DNA of 64,000 nt from Bos javanicus (GCF_032452875.1 NC_083876.1:22728001-22792000), one strand, 5' to 3'; shown: positions 35,578 through 47,324, numbered from the stretch's first letter. Notes: generated from the sequence alone by a model not told the origin. Numbers and translations are program-made.

Positions 35578-35763
35578 GTGCTAAGTCACTTCAGTTGTGT
35601 CTGATTCTTTGCGACGCTATAGACCCTGCCAGGCTCTGGTCCATGGGATCCTCCAGGCAAGAACCTGGAATGGGCTGCCATGCCCTCCACAGGACTGAAC
35701 CTGTGTGTCTTATGCCTCCTGCACTGGCAGATGGGTTCTTTACCACTATTGCCACCTGGGAAG
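35578..35763 (-). mobile_element. Bov-tA-like SINE with 14-16 bp target duplication
   Basis: 'gtgctaagtcacttcagttg' to 'actattgccacctgggaagc'. The flanks CCTGGATAGAGGACAT occur at 35562-35577 and 35764-35779 without a difference (the first two bases could also belong to the SINE heads). It inserted just beside the older SINE. Confidence 0.93.
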
Positions 35764-35779
35764 CCTGGATAGAGGACAT

Positions 35780-35842
35780 ACCAGACTTAAGCTGATGAGA
35801 ACAGATACTACACTTGATCTTAGCCAAAATGCCAAGACACAG
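35780..35842 (-). pseudogene. RNU2 pseudogene: U2 snRNA pseudogene fragment
   Basis: The reverse complement reads as the first 60 or so bases of U2 snRNA. The clearest block on the plus strand is 'gaacagatactacacttgat' continuing into 'cttagccaaaa', which includes the complement of the GTAGTA branch-point recognition sequence. The 5' end of U2 lies at the right and is diverged (tgccaagacac in place of ggccgagaagc). The Sm site, stem-loops III and IV and any promoter are absent, so it cannot make a working snRNA. It abuts the right target duplication of the neighbouring SINE. Confidence 0.87.
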
Positions 35843-36764
35843 AAAAGATTAGTGGTAACCTCTTCAGATCACACGTTTCTGTACAAGTCAAGAATGAAGA
35901 GGCAATAATATTTATTGTCAATACTATTAACAATATCCTATTGTTACAATAGAATACTATTCAAACAGATGGATTTAGGCATATTGTTGTTAAAACACAT
36001 CTAAATACAATTACTCAATGAAAGGAACCAGGGTTCCTGTTCCAGGGCTGAAACAGGCTAAATGTTAAGATGAGCCTAGAACAACTTATGCCAGAAAATG
36101 CTCACAGAATAAATGAGATATTTTTAGAGGACAAAGAAATTATCTTGAAGGGGCTCCCAGTGGCCAAAGTGGAGACAATTAGATCATCAAAATAAATAAT
36201 AGTGCTACTAGATTTTAACTCACTGAACTAGGAAAACCTGAGACAATACAGTTATAAACAAATAAACTGAACATCTGATGAGGAACTGGCATTTACATAG
36301 TCTCAGGGCACATCCCCACACACATGAAAGAAAAAAAATAAGCTTGGGAAGCCTTGCAGACATCACCTAAATCAAGGGAAAGTTAACATCATCAGTGATG
36401 GGACAAATCAGGGTTGGTACCACCTCTTAGAATACAATGAGAAGAAGCAAGCATCACTTCTGTGATGCTCCTGCTAAGATTTAATCTGAATTAAATCATG
36501 AAGATATATGAGACAAAACAAACTTATGGATATTCTATAAAAATACTGACCTATAACTTCAAAAGTATCAAGGCCATGAGAGTCAAGGAAAAACCAAGAA
36601 AGTGGTCTAGATGGAATGAGACTAAAGAGACCTGATTACTAAATGCAGCCCATGATTCTGAGCTGGATTCTTTTGTTATAAAGGACATTATTAGGGCATT
36701 TGGCAACTGGAGTCTGAAGATTAGATAGTACTTTATTCCTGTTAATTTCCAGACTCTGGTGGTT

Positions 36765-37488
36765 GTAATGAGCTGAATTATGTCCCTTCTCAAATTCAAA
36801 CCTTCTCAGATTCAATGTTGAAGCTCTAACTCCCAGTACCTATGAGAGTGACTACATTTGGAAATAGGACCTTTAAAAGGTGATTAAGTGAAAATGAGGT
36901 TGTTGGGATGGGACTTTCCTGGTGTTCCAATTTGACTGGTGTGCTTATTAAGAAGATGAGATTAGGACCTTCGGAGAGACACCAGCAATGTGCATGCACA
37001 GAGGAAAGGCCATGTGAAGACATACAGAGATGAAGACCACCTGCCGGCCAAAAAATGAGACCTGATGCTGCTGCTGCTGCTAAGTCCCTTCAGTCGTATC
37101 CGACTCTGTGCGACCCCATAGACAGCAGCCCACCAGGCTCCCTTGTTCCTGGGATTCTCCAGGCAAGAACACTGGAGTGGCTTGCCATTTCCCTCTCCAA
37201 TTCAGGAAAGTGAAAAGTGAAAGTGAAGTCGCTCAGTCGTGTCCGACTCTTCGCGACCCCATGGACTGCAGCCTACCAGGCTCCTCCATCCATGGGATTT
37301 TCCAGGCAAGAGTACTGGAGTGGGGTGCCATTGCCTTCTCCGAAAATGAGACCTAGAAGAAACCAAACCTGCCAACACCTTGATCATGGACTTTTAGCCT
37401 CCAGAACTGACAGCAAAATAAGCTGCTGTTGTTTAAGCCACCCAGTCTGGGATATTTTGTCATGTCAACCCTAGCAAACAAATAACCA
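36765..37488 (+). mobile_element. MLT1 MaLR LTR with TGGTT target duplication, carrying Bov-A2
   Basis: 'gagctgaattatgtcccttc', 'gactacatttggaaatagga', 'gtgcttattaagaagatgag', then after the SINE 'tgccaacaccttgatcatgg', 'tagcctccagaactgacagc' and 'tgctgttgtttaagccaccc'. The 5-bp duplication TGGTT at 36760-36764 and 37489-37493 fits the MaLR group. Without the SINE and its duplication it is about 430 bp. Confidence 0.87.
37064..37342 (-). mobile_element. Bov-A2 SINE, antisense, 12-bp target duplication
   Basis: Full-length reversed Bov-A2 from the CTG-repeat end to 'ttgccttctccg'. AAAATGAGACCT flanks it perfectly at 37052-37063 and 37343-37354. It lies inside the MLT1 LTR and is the youngest of a three-level nest. 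Confidence 0.97.
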
Positions 37489-37734
37489 TGGTTGTATTGT
37501 GCTTATGTAGGAAAATGTCCTTGTTTGTAAAAAATTAACTCAAGTAACAGGATGCTTACTCTCAAATGGGTCAAAAACAATTCTTTGAAATTGTCCTGTA
37601 GATGTTCTGTAAGTCTGTGACTGCTTCAAAATAAATAAAAATAAATCTATATATTAAAATATTTGTTTATATATTTTATATAAATATAAACTTTAAAATT
37701 TATATATTAACTTTTAGAGAAGGGGGCAGCACAG

Positions 37735-37882
37735 GATGAGATGGTTAGATAGCATCTGTCTCAATGAACATGAATCTGAGCAAATCCAGGAGACTCTGGA
37801 GGACAGAGGAGCCTGGTGAGCTGTAGTCCACAGGGCCACAAAGAGTTGGGCACCAATTTAGCGACTGAACAGCAACAAAACT
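37735..37882 (+). mobile_element. BovB 3' end, sense
   Basis: 'gatggttagatagcatctgt', 'acaatgaacatgaatc'-like sequence and 'gagcctggtgagctgtagtc' lead to 'gcgactgaacagcaacaa', an older BovB 3' terminus. Only about 150 bp remain. Confidence 0.82.
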
Positions 37883-38824
37883 TAAAAGTCCCCAAAGAAG
37901 TGCTTTCAGAAGAGCAACAGAAAGGTTTTTTGACACACATAAAGTGCTGCTTTTCTGTTCCGGATGACTGTGAATGATAGGCATAAAGAAAATGGGTTTA
38001 AATGGAAAGGCTGAATATATAAATGAAATGTATAAAATCTTCTTGTAATGAAAGAGGCTCTGTAGATCTCTATAAATGGAAAATTCCTTAAATTTTATCT
38101 TCTCCTTAACTGATTCAGGCATTTGACTTCATCCTCTCCTAGCTGTGGTTTCAAACTCAATCTTGTGAGAGTTCTCGATTATGGAAACAGGTAAAAATGG
38201 AGTCACTCTGGATAAAACCATGGTTCTGGATGAAATAAAGTCATCTTCACTCAGCCTACCTCTTCCTCCCTGCCCCACCCTGAGCTCAGAAATTCTGGGA
38301 TGTCCACAAAGTTTTTGAGGCCTGTTCTTATGAAGGGCTCCTTTGGCTCTTTAGAAAGAGCTGTGTAGATTTTAGGTCTTTATCACTACACACACCCAGG
38401 ATTTTATGAGCATAGATATGGGTCAGGGAGTATCCATGGCAAAAGGTTGGTACCATGATGACAAGAAGGTGGCACTGACACCTGGATGTTGCTGGCCCTT
38501 GAAAGCCAGCCTTCAGCCCTCCCAGGCTACACAGTTGTCCTGGTGGCCCAGAAAACCTCTAAAGCAAAGATGATGTTGTACCATTTGTCCGGACCCAACC
38601 AGAATACTTCTAAGCCTGCCTTGGGGAGCAAGGGCACTCTGGAGCATGACAGGAATGGTGCATGTAGGAGAAGCAAAGGCCTGAACTGCCCAACTCAAGA
38701 GGCTCTAGACTGGAGTTGCACCCAGATGGCTTCCATGATAGCAATGAGTTCTTGAGTCTTTCACGCTCTATAACCCATGTCCTTCTAAAACAACCCCAGG
38801 GGCTCCATGGTGGAATGCATTCTT
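37883..38824. other. Unassigned region
   Basis: About 940 bp. An 89-codon open frame at 38486-38755 has no recognisable domain and I regard it as chance. Confidence 0.45.
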
Positions 38825-39182
38825 ATTCAAAAGTATTCACTGCTCCTATCTGGGAAAGGACGATATTTTTCTATCCCATTGATGGTAGGCTTGATCTTGT
38901 GATTTGTTCTTGGCTGTTAAAATATTCAAAGTGATAAATGTCACTTCTGGACAGAAGCTTTAAGAGCCAACACATGAGTTACTGTCTCCTTTCCCTCCAT
39001 AATAAAACTGGCAATATTCCAGATTGACCCTATTGCACCAGCCTGATCCCAAAGATGATGGAGAGAGAGTTGTAGGTTACCCATGATGTTAATGTGGTGT
39101 GGATGAAAAATAAATCTTTCAGGTGTAGGTCATTGGATTTTGGAGTTGTTTGTTAACACAGCAAACCTAGCTCATATTAACT
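38825..39182 (+). mobile_element. LTR-like ancient repeat, family uncertain
   Basis: 'ttgatcttgtgatttgttct', 'cttctggacagaagctttaa', 'ggcaatattccagattgacc', 'gaaaaataaatctttcaggt' and 'ttttggagttgtttgttaac' resemble, in order, a common mammalian repeat whose end has a polyadenylation signal and a 'gttgtttgttac' motif. I believe it is LTR-derived but cannot name it. Confidence 0.5.
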
Positions 39183-41354
39183 AACACAATATCCAACTAC
39201 CTAGTATCATTTCATAAAAGCAAAGAGTTTGTTGCTTTAAAAAGTCTTTTGAAAATATTTAGATTGAATAGCATATATTTAGTCTGGCATTTTAAAAGAG
39301 ATCCTGATTTTTTAAAAAATTGTTTTTGCTAGATTGCTTTGGTCAATGAAGTAATCATTTGTTAGACAGCTAAAGGTAACAGGTTTGAAGACCCCTAGTT
39401 TGGGGTCACAAACATCAAGTCAAAAAGTACACATCGAAACAGGGCTTGCTCTCAACCTTCCAGTCAAAAAACACATGCTCATTTTTTGCCCTTCTTTATA
39501 TCACACATTACATTATCCACAGCTTTGGAAACAACTGTCCCCAATCACAAATACCTGGAGGTCATACGATTCTATTTTCTTTAGAGAGACCCACAAGCCC
39601 AGCTATCTCCCTATCCTAGTGAACTTTAAAGCACCAGAAAGTTCACATTTCTAGCCACCGTCTGAGAAGGTAAATCATACAGTTATAAGCCACGGACACA
39701 TTAGTTCTTGGTTGCTTGCTCCTATATTTGACTAGAATAAAGGTCTGATTCAGACAATTATCCTCCTGGAAAATGACTGTTCTACTATACCAAATTATAA
39801 TAAAATACATTTCTAAAACTTAACAGTGAGACCTAGGCAATGTTGTTTTTCAATTCAGTTAGTGATTTTTTTCATAAACAAAACTCATTAAAGTAGGAAA
39901 AATATGTAACCATGAATATATAATAAAGCAGTTGGAGTTCTTCCATGGAGAAGAATTTGTTTTTCTTACAGTGGACTAGATGTTAATTCCCAAGGGAATC
40001 ATTTGGAATTTTAAAACAGGAGGTGACAGATTGTCCCCACAGGCTCAGAGAGGTAATTTGCCTAATATAATTGTGTTAATGAAGTTGGAATTTCACCTAG
40101 AAATAATAGCTCAGCTCTGCCAGGGATTGATAGGATTTTTTTTTTTTTTAATTCAAAAGGTCATACTAAGGTTTTTTTAAATTTCTATAAAACAGTATTT
40201 TTCAAACTGTACTCCTTGAAACAGTATTGTCCCACAAACTATTAATAAGAATTCTGTGAGAAAGTAATGTTAATGAACATTCCATGAGAAATATTCAAAT
40301 ATATTCTGAATACCGTATCATTTCCTGTTCCAACTGATATTAGTGTACTAAGACTCAGAAGTCTTGCAGGAAAGGAACCTGCTTAACATCGTTTAACCGA
40401 GTGATTTACAAAATTATAGGGACCACATTAGAGCATCCGTGGGAACTAATAATTCTCTGATGTACTGAAAGATTAAATCTGTGTAAATACTACAGGATGG
40501 TCAGCAGGGTAGAGCCAATCCTCAAAACTGTCTCAGGTCCCCAGGGAATTCAGGCTCTGTGACCAAAGGTATCCTAGTTGGAAAAGACACAGTTTGGAGC
40601 AAGCAATATTCCACATGATATCAGGCATGAAATGGTTATATAGAAATGCTCCTAAATTATTCCTGAGGCACTGCAAGTAGGAAGCTATTGGTGTCACATG
40701 GGAAGTTTCATTGGCCTATACAAGGGGTGAATCCATTTTCAACTTCCATAGCAATTTGCAAGTTGTTCTTCCAAAGGAAGGAGGTTCACACCCTTTGCTA
40801 TTTCACCTAACTCCCAGCCTCAATTCTATAGTGTACAGAATGATGATCTGAGAGGAAGAGCATAGCTGGAGAGCACAAGGATCAGAGATAGCGACATCTA
40901 CCACACACATCACAAAGCCATTCCTGTGGTTACTAGACAATCATATGATCTGTGATTAGCAATCAGAGAACCAATAACCTCACCTGATTGCAATCTTCAT
41001 CTCTGCTGGCTTCTGTGGTTCAGAACTGTCACCCTTTCTGGCCTAAGTATGCCACGTGGGCTTCTGCCATGCTAAGTACAGATTCTTAAAGCTCTCTCAT
41101 CTGGTGTCCTGGGAGTTCCATAGACTCTTTTGAGCTGAGAACACAAATGCTTCCTCCAAGGAGCCCTCTTACTGGCTGCAGAGGGACAGATTCAAGTGTG
41201 TGTAACATCCTCTGTATTATGCCTGCAATCACGAAATCACGACTTCATCATACCCTAAGCATCTTCAGTGCTGCTTCATGAAACCTGAATTCCATTGTCT
41301 TCCATCCCCATTACCCATAAGATATATCTAAATTTCTGAACTTCCCTGGAAATC
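39183..41354. other. Largely unassigned, one possible hAT MITE
   Basis: About 2.2 kb. 'tttttcaaactgtactcctt' at about 40198 with 'aattctgtgagaaagtaatg' downstream resembles an old hAT MITE (MER58-like), low certainty. A T-run lies at 40137-40149. No gene seen. Confidence 0.4.
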
Positions 41355-41367
41355 ACAGTTCCAAGAG

Positions 41368-41578
41368 TGAAAAAAAAAAAGAAAGTGAAAGTGTTAGTGA
41401 CTCAGTCCTGTTCGACTCTTTGCGACCCCATGGGCTGTAGCCTCCCAGGCTGTCCATGGAATTCTCCAGGCAAGAATACTGGAGTGGGTAGCCATTCCCT
41501 TCTCCGGGGGATCTTCTCTACCCAGGGATCGAATCTGGGTCTCCTGCATTACCATCTGAGCCACCAGGGAAGACCTAA
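41368..41578 (-). mobile_element. Bov-tA SINE, antisense, with target duplication
   Basis: 'agtgaaagtgttagtgactc' (tail side), 'ttctccaggcaagaatactg' and 'gatcgaatctgggtctcctg' to 'gagccaccagggaagacc' (head). ACAGTTCCAAGAG at 41355-41367 and ACAGTTCAAAAGAG at 41579-41592 are a slightly diverged target duplication. Confidence 0.93.
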
Positions 41579-41592
41579 ACAGTTCAAAAGAG

Positions 41593-43114
41593 GTTACTGT
41601 TATTGTTGTTTCCAGATTCTTTGGTCCCTATATATATTACTGGGTACAATCACTTGAGGGAATTACACATTTCACACATTGCATTCAGACAAGTCTCAGT
41701 TCGACCATTTACGACTCTATATGTATATAATTTTCATTTCTGTATACAGGTTCCGTTATTCTTAACAAAAGTGTTATACTGAGATGCTTGGATAAGCTGA
41801 CTACTTCCTTGACCAACAGCGTCAAGAACCTGAGTCACTTTGTAGAATGTTCTTTGGGCATACTGGACCTCATACCGCACAACCACAAGTTCACTGTTTT
41901 TGTTTTTTTCACCCTGGGGCATTCCCACCCACACAAATGTACTTTATCTTTCAGATCAAAAGACAGTATCAGTGAAGCCAATTGCACCTGTAAGCTTTAG
42001 CATATTCACATTTCAATTTCTCCTTTCTCCTGTTAGCACAGGGTGTCTACCTTAACAATTCACCTTTTTCTAAACAACACTAATTTTTTTACTAACCTTG
42101 TGGAACCTGAAGATTTTCTCTCCTGGCCACTTGAACCTGAACTGTTCTTCCTAGATCTCAAGTCCTCATTCACATGTGAAGCTACTGTCTTTGTTTATAA
42201 AGGCTTCTTTCTCTTAGCCAAGGCAATGGCCCGACTCTCTCAAGGTTTCTATTACTGAAAAGACCACCAGCTTTTGAGCTGAAAATTCTAACTGGAAGCA
42301 ATAATGCATTTACAACACTTAGACCAAATTCTTGACAAATAATTTAAATATAATTGATTGACTTAAAAAAATGGCAAATAATTACTAAATGATATCTTAA
42401 TACTTTGGCAATAATATGTTGCTACTAAAATTTTTTTATAAAATATTATTGTGCTAAATATAACAGGAATTCCTTAATGATTTTAATTATGTTGTAGTCA
42501 CACATTTAATAATTATTTATTATTTTAAACATATAACTTTATAATATTTTAAATAATTATTTTATCTATTATTACACATATCCAAACTGTATTTACTGCT
42601 ATACTCTCTTTTAAGACAAACAGCTCCACAAAACACAAATCTTCGATGTAACTGTTTCTCACATAGCAACTTTATTAGCAACAACAATACATTTAGATTC
42701 AACTTCTTTCAAGTCCAAAACTATTTCCACATCATGGGGCAAATCCATTTGGAAGTTATTACTTCTCTAACACTGGAGTAGCATTTAGTGAACCCAAACA
42801 ATAATGTTTCAGGCACTGGGAAATGGCTTAATAACTGCCATTTCTATAGGACGAAGAGGACTTCTATAGTTAAAAAAGCTTCTGTGTGTTAAAAAAAGTA
42901 ACTTCCCATTTCCAGTTTTGGGGAAAGGATGACATACCCTTCCCTTGGGCACTGATACTCCTTTCCCTGTGGAAGTGAGTTAGCCAACTCTGCTTTTCTT
43001 CAGGCCCCAGAGTCCTCCTCCAGCCTAAATTGCCAGACACATTGGAGAAGGGGAGAGAAAGCACAGAGAAATACTGGGACGTGACCAGAGAACACAGAAG
43101 ATGAGTTGCTCCTT
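41593..43114. other. Unassigned region
   Basis: About 1.5 kb with no supported gene. 42330-42600 is very AT-rich. Confidence 0.45.
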
Positions 43115-43365
43115 GCGCTTCCCTGGTGGTCTGGTGGTAAAGAGTCCACCTGCCAACTTAGGGACACAAGTTTAATCCCTGATCTGGGAGGATCCCACAC
43201 GCCATGGGGCAAGTAAGCCCGTGCGCCACAACACCTGTGCTAGAGCCCGTGAAACACAACTCCTGAAGCCCGCACACCTCGAGTCCATGCTTTCTAGAGA
43301 GAACTAGTGCAGCAACCAAGACTGATGGCAGCCAAAAATTAGGTAAATAAATAAATCTTTTTTTA
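43115..43365 (+). mobile_element. CHR-type SINE, long form, sense
   Basis: tRNA-like head 'gcttccctggtggtctggtg', then 'aggatcccacacgccatggg', 'aagcccgtgcgccacaacac', 'actcctgaagcccgcacacc' and 'gcagccaaaaattaggtaaa' with an A-rich tail. Confidence 0.88.
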
Positions 43366-43492
43366 AAAAAAGAGGTTTTTTGTTTTTTGTTTTTGCACCA
43401 AGGCCAAGGGAAACGGCCATTAGGGGAGGGGAGCAGCAGGTAACGATATGAGGAGAGGGTAGTCAGGGTAATTTTGAAGTTACTAAGCATGA

Positions 43493-44190
43493 TCTTAGTC
43501 CATTCAGGCTGCCATAACAAAAGCATCATAGATTGGATGGTTTAAACAACAACTTCTGTTTCTCACTGGAGAAATGGCTGCCCAGTCCGAAGTCAAGCCA
43601 TCTGCGTATCTGGTGTTCAGTAAGAGCCCGCTTTTTGGCTCACTGACAGTCATCTTCTCACTGTGTCCTCATACGATGGAAGAAGTGAGGGAATTCTGTG
43701 GAGTCTCTTTAAGAAGGGCACTAATCTCATCCATGAGAGTTCTACTCTCTCAACCTTATCACCTCCCAAAGGCCCCCCTCCTTATATCATCACATTGGAG
43801 GATAAGATTGCTTTTTTTTTTTTAAGAGGGATAAGATTGTAAATTCTATTTTAAATATGGTAACTTTCTTTTTAAACATTTTATTAAACTTTTTACTATG
43901 TATTGAAAAATATAGTCAATTAACAATATTGAGATAGTTTCTGGTGGACAGCAAAGAAACTCAGCTATATGTATATATGTATCCATTTTCTCCCCAATTC
44001 ACCTCCCATCCAGGCTGCCACTTAACATTGGGCAGAGTTCCCTGTAGGTTTTTCTTGGTTATCCTATTTTTTTTCAATCAATTTAAAATATAGCAGTGGG
44101 TACACGTCAATCCCCAATTCCCTAACTAGGGGGATAGTATTTCAACATGTGAAATTGAGGGGAACACAGACATTCATTCCACAACAAACA
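43493..44190 (-). mobile_element. MST-type MaLR LTR, antisense, split by L1 tail
   Basis: Reversed MST landmarks: 'cttagtccattcaggctgcc', 'catagattggatggtttaaa', 'ctcactgtgtcctcatacga', 'agaagggcactaatctcatc', 'tcacctcccaaaggcccccc'. After an L1 tail it ends with 'tatttcaacatgtgaaattg'. It also contains an 18-bp T-rich insert with an 11-bp duplication at 43800-43839. Confidence 0.82.
43868..44128 (-). mobile_element. L1 3' tail, antisense
   Basis: 'ttctggtggacagcaaagaa', 'ctcagctatatgtatatatg', 'gggcagagttccctgtaggt' and 'gcagtgggtacacgtcaatc' are a reversed cetartiodactyl L1 3' UTR. It inserted into the MST LTR. Confidence 0.82.
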
Positions 44191-45409
44191 TATTTAAATA
44201 AATATAGTTTCCTTGTTTTCAGGTATACACTATCAGGAAGTAGGGAAGGAATTATAATTAAACAAAGTTTCTTAAAGGAATTATTTTGAATAAAATCTGA
44301 GTGACTTGCAATGAATCAATTATTTGAGGATAAATGGGTGTTTCTGAAGGGCTTGAGAGTACCTAAAATGTTCTGTTCTCCTTCAAATATCACCAACTGC
44401 CTACAGTTTAGTTTATGCCATTTATTTTAGCAGTACAGCTTTGTTTACAGCTTCTCCCAACAATGACCTCCACTTGACCTGACATGAGCTCTGCCACGAT
44501 GAGGTATCAATGATGAGCTTCACCTTGAGCCTCCAACTGCCTCCAACTGACACCAAGGGTTCTGTTAAAACCTTGAGGCCTGTTGTTTTCCTTGGACCTG
44601 GCCCCAAACAGAAGCAAATCTTACTTTCTATGTTCTCCATTCATGTCTCAATATTTCTCTGTGCTTCCTCTCCCTGCCCCAATTTTTCACTAAAACAAGC
44701 TCCCTTCCATCCGTTAACTATTCACAAAAAGCATCTTCTATCCCTTTGCCCTGTCTTAAAACCTATCCCCACTAAGATTGCTGTTCCCAAAGATTATCAG
44801 CCTTCAGGAGATCATTCTAGCTCACTCTCTAACTAACTTTATACCCAAGGGTCTTGAAGTAGGGTTAGCATTTTCTTAAATCATGCATTCCACTTCCAGA
44901 TCATTATTTTATCCTACTTAATAGTAAGGCCTGCTTAGTTTAGAACCTTGCCATTTGGCTGTATCACTGTGGCCCGTCCTCATCTCTGTCAGCTCTCATC
45001 TCCATTCACTCCACTCTATTCTGCAGAGTGTATGGCTCACGTTACTCCTCAGCTCTCCAAGTACAGCCAGCAGCCAGTGCGTCTTCATATGGATCACCCT
45101 CCTGGGCCCTAGACTCCTGGTTCCTCAGCGTTCCATTGATCATAGCCTTTGTCATTCCATTTATTCCTTCCCACATCACATTGAGGACATCACCATCTCT
45201 CAGAACTGCTTCTCCTTTGAATTCAAACTCTATATTTTCTCTAACATCCAGTCCCTCTTCCTTTAATGCCACTATAGCAATTCAGAAACCTCAGCAAGAT
45301 TTTTTTTTCCCCTAACATCACCCTCTTCCAATGTATTAGTTTTTAATGTGTTCATTCTCCTCCTTGTCTTGGGTCCCAGTACCCATGGTCTGTCATTATT
45401 CCTTTACTC
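44191..45409. other. Unassigned region
   Basis: About 1.2 kb. Open frames of 95-108 codons at 44510-44836 and 44955-45315 overlap on several frames and have no domain; I treat them as chance. Confidence 0.45.
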
Positions 45410-45590
45410 TCTTTTATATTATCCTTTGCTATAATTATTACTATCAGAAATCATATTAGCTCTCTTTTGTTTTGACTCTTCCACTAGCCTCCTGAAGTGC
45501 AGGGACTCCAGTTCACTGAAGCATCTCCAAAGTCTAATGGTGTGAACTACTAATGAACCTCACACATAGATGCACTAAATAATTATAGAG
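45410..45590 (-). mobile_element. L2 LINE 3' end, antisense
   Basis: 'ttactatcagaaatcatatt', 'ccactagcctcctgaagtgc', 'agggactccag' and 'cacacatagatgcactaaat' parallel the reversed L2 end in order. Diverged, so only a moderate call. Confidence 0.5.
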
Positions 45591-45732
45591 AGAAGAAAAA
45601 GAATATAGATTTTTTCTTCAATCCAGAGACTAAAATTCCTTATTTAGTCTAACAAATTTAAACCTGAAACAACTTTTTAGAAATGTGTATATTAAAACGA
45701 TTCTATAAACCTAAGAATATCTTCACCAAAGA

Positions 45733-46100
45733 ACTGATGCCTTCGAACTGTGGTGCTGTAGAAAACTCCTGAAAGTCCCTTGGACAGCAAAGAGATCAAA
45801 CCAGTAAATCTTAAGGGTGATCAACCCTAAATATTCACTGGAAGGATTAATGCTTAAGCTGAAGCTCCAGTATTTTTGTCATCGGATGTGAACAGCTGAC
45901 TCATTGGAAAAGCCCCTGATGCTGGGAAAGATTGAGGGCAGAAGGAGAAGAGGGCATCAGAGGATGAGGTGGCTGGCACAATGAACATGAACTTGGGCAA
46001 ACTCTGAGAGATGATGAGGGACAGGGACGCCTGGTGTGCTGCAGTCCATGGAGTCGCAAAAAGATGGACACGACTGGGTGACAGAACAACAACAGCAATC
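45733..46100 (+). mobile_element. BovB 3' fragment, sense
   Basis: From 'actgatgccttcgaactgtg' through 'gaaaagcccctgatgctggg', 'gacgcctggtgtgctgcagt' to the terminus 'gactgggtgacagaacaaca'. One of only a few sense BovB copies here. Confidence 0.92.
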
Positions 46101-46888
46101 TTATTCAACATTAGAAGGTTGATTTAAGGCTTACTGGTACTTCTATATAAGATAATACTGGGAGGTCAATGCCAAATGCCTCAGAAGAATACCTAACAAC
46201 ATGAAAAATTATTCCCATATATTCACAATATTCACACATATTCACAATAATTAACATATATTGATAAGTATAAAAAGCAATTATAGTACTGTATAGATTA
46301 CAATCTCATGTGATAAAATAAATAGGAATAAAAAAAGACTACAGAGAAAAATCTATGTGGCCCTGGATTTGGTTATGACTTTTTAGATAAAATGACAAAA
46401 ATCATCATTCATAAAAAAAAGTTTGACTTTATTAAAATTTTAAAACTCTGCTCTGTCAAACGCACTGTTAAGAAAATCAAAATAAAAGTCACATAGAGGA
46501 AGAAAATATCTATAAAATATTTTCACATATATTATAAAGGACTTACACCCAAAATATGCAAAGATCTCTTAAAACTCAACAATAAGAAAACAAACAACCC
46601 AATAAAAAATGAGCAAAAAGTCTGAACAGACACCTCATCAAAGAAGGTATACAAGTGTCAAATAAGCACATGTAAAGATGCTCAACAGCTGTAGAAATTA
46701 AAACAAAAATGAGATATTCCTCCCAGATGTTATAATGGCTAAAATTAAAAAAACTAACCATCCCAATTGCTGTTCAAGATGTGGAACAGCAAGAACTCTC
46801 ATTAATTCCTGGTGAGAATGCAAAATGGTATAGCAATTTGGGAGAGTTAGGCAGTTTCTTTCAAGCCTAACAATTGCATTCCTAATAT

Positions 46889-47094
46889 GTCCAGTTGCTC
46901 AGTCATGTCCAACTCTGTGACCCCATGCTGTAGCCTGCCAGGCTCCTCTGCCCATGGAATTTTCCAAGCAAAAACACTGGAGTGGGTTTCCATTTCCTAC
47001 TCCAGGGGATCTTCCCAACCTAGGGATCGAACCTGAGACTCTTGCATCTCCTGCATTGTCAGGCGGATTCTTTACCACTAGTGCCACCTGAGCC
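46889..47094 (-). mobile_element. Bov-tA SINE, antisense
   Basis: 'ccagttgctcagtcatgtcc', 'gaattttccaagcaaaaaca', 'gggatcgaacctgagactct' and 'accactagtgccacctgagc'. Complete from tail to tRNA-like head. Confidence 0.92.
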
Positions 47095-47324
47095 TTGGTG
47101 CACATTCAAAAAATCCAAAAACTTACATCCACACAAAAACCTTTATGTAAAGATTTACATCAGCTTTGAAGGGAAAATCAAAAGCAATCAACTTGTCCTT
47201 CAGTAGATAAATGGATAAACAACAATACTTCTTCAGTGACAAAAATGTGAAATACTATTTCGTGATAAAAGGAAATGAGCTATCAAGCCATAAAACATAT
47301 GTGAATGTATTTTAAATGCACTTT

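Larger units (their letters stand above)
36030..37665 (+). mobile_element. Old L1M 3' UTR, interrupted by MLT1
   Basis: Landmarks of an L1M 3' UTR in order: 'gatgagcctagaacaactta', 'tatcttgaaggggctcccag', 'gatgaggaactggcatttac', 'gggacaaatcagggttggta', 'gtgatgctcctgctaagatt', 'agtatcaaggccatgagagt'. After the MLT1 (36765-37488) it resumes as 'atgtaggaaaatgtccttgt', 'cttactctcaaatgggtcaa' and 'gactgcttcaaaataaataa'. No coding sequence is included. Confidence 0.82.

Noticed and set aside
44955..45315. Overlapping open frames of 95-103 codons on the plus strand
   Set aside because: No domain, no conserved pattern between frames, and C/T-rich composition that lowers stop frequency on this strand.
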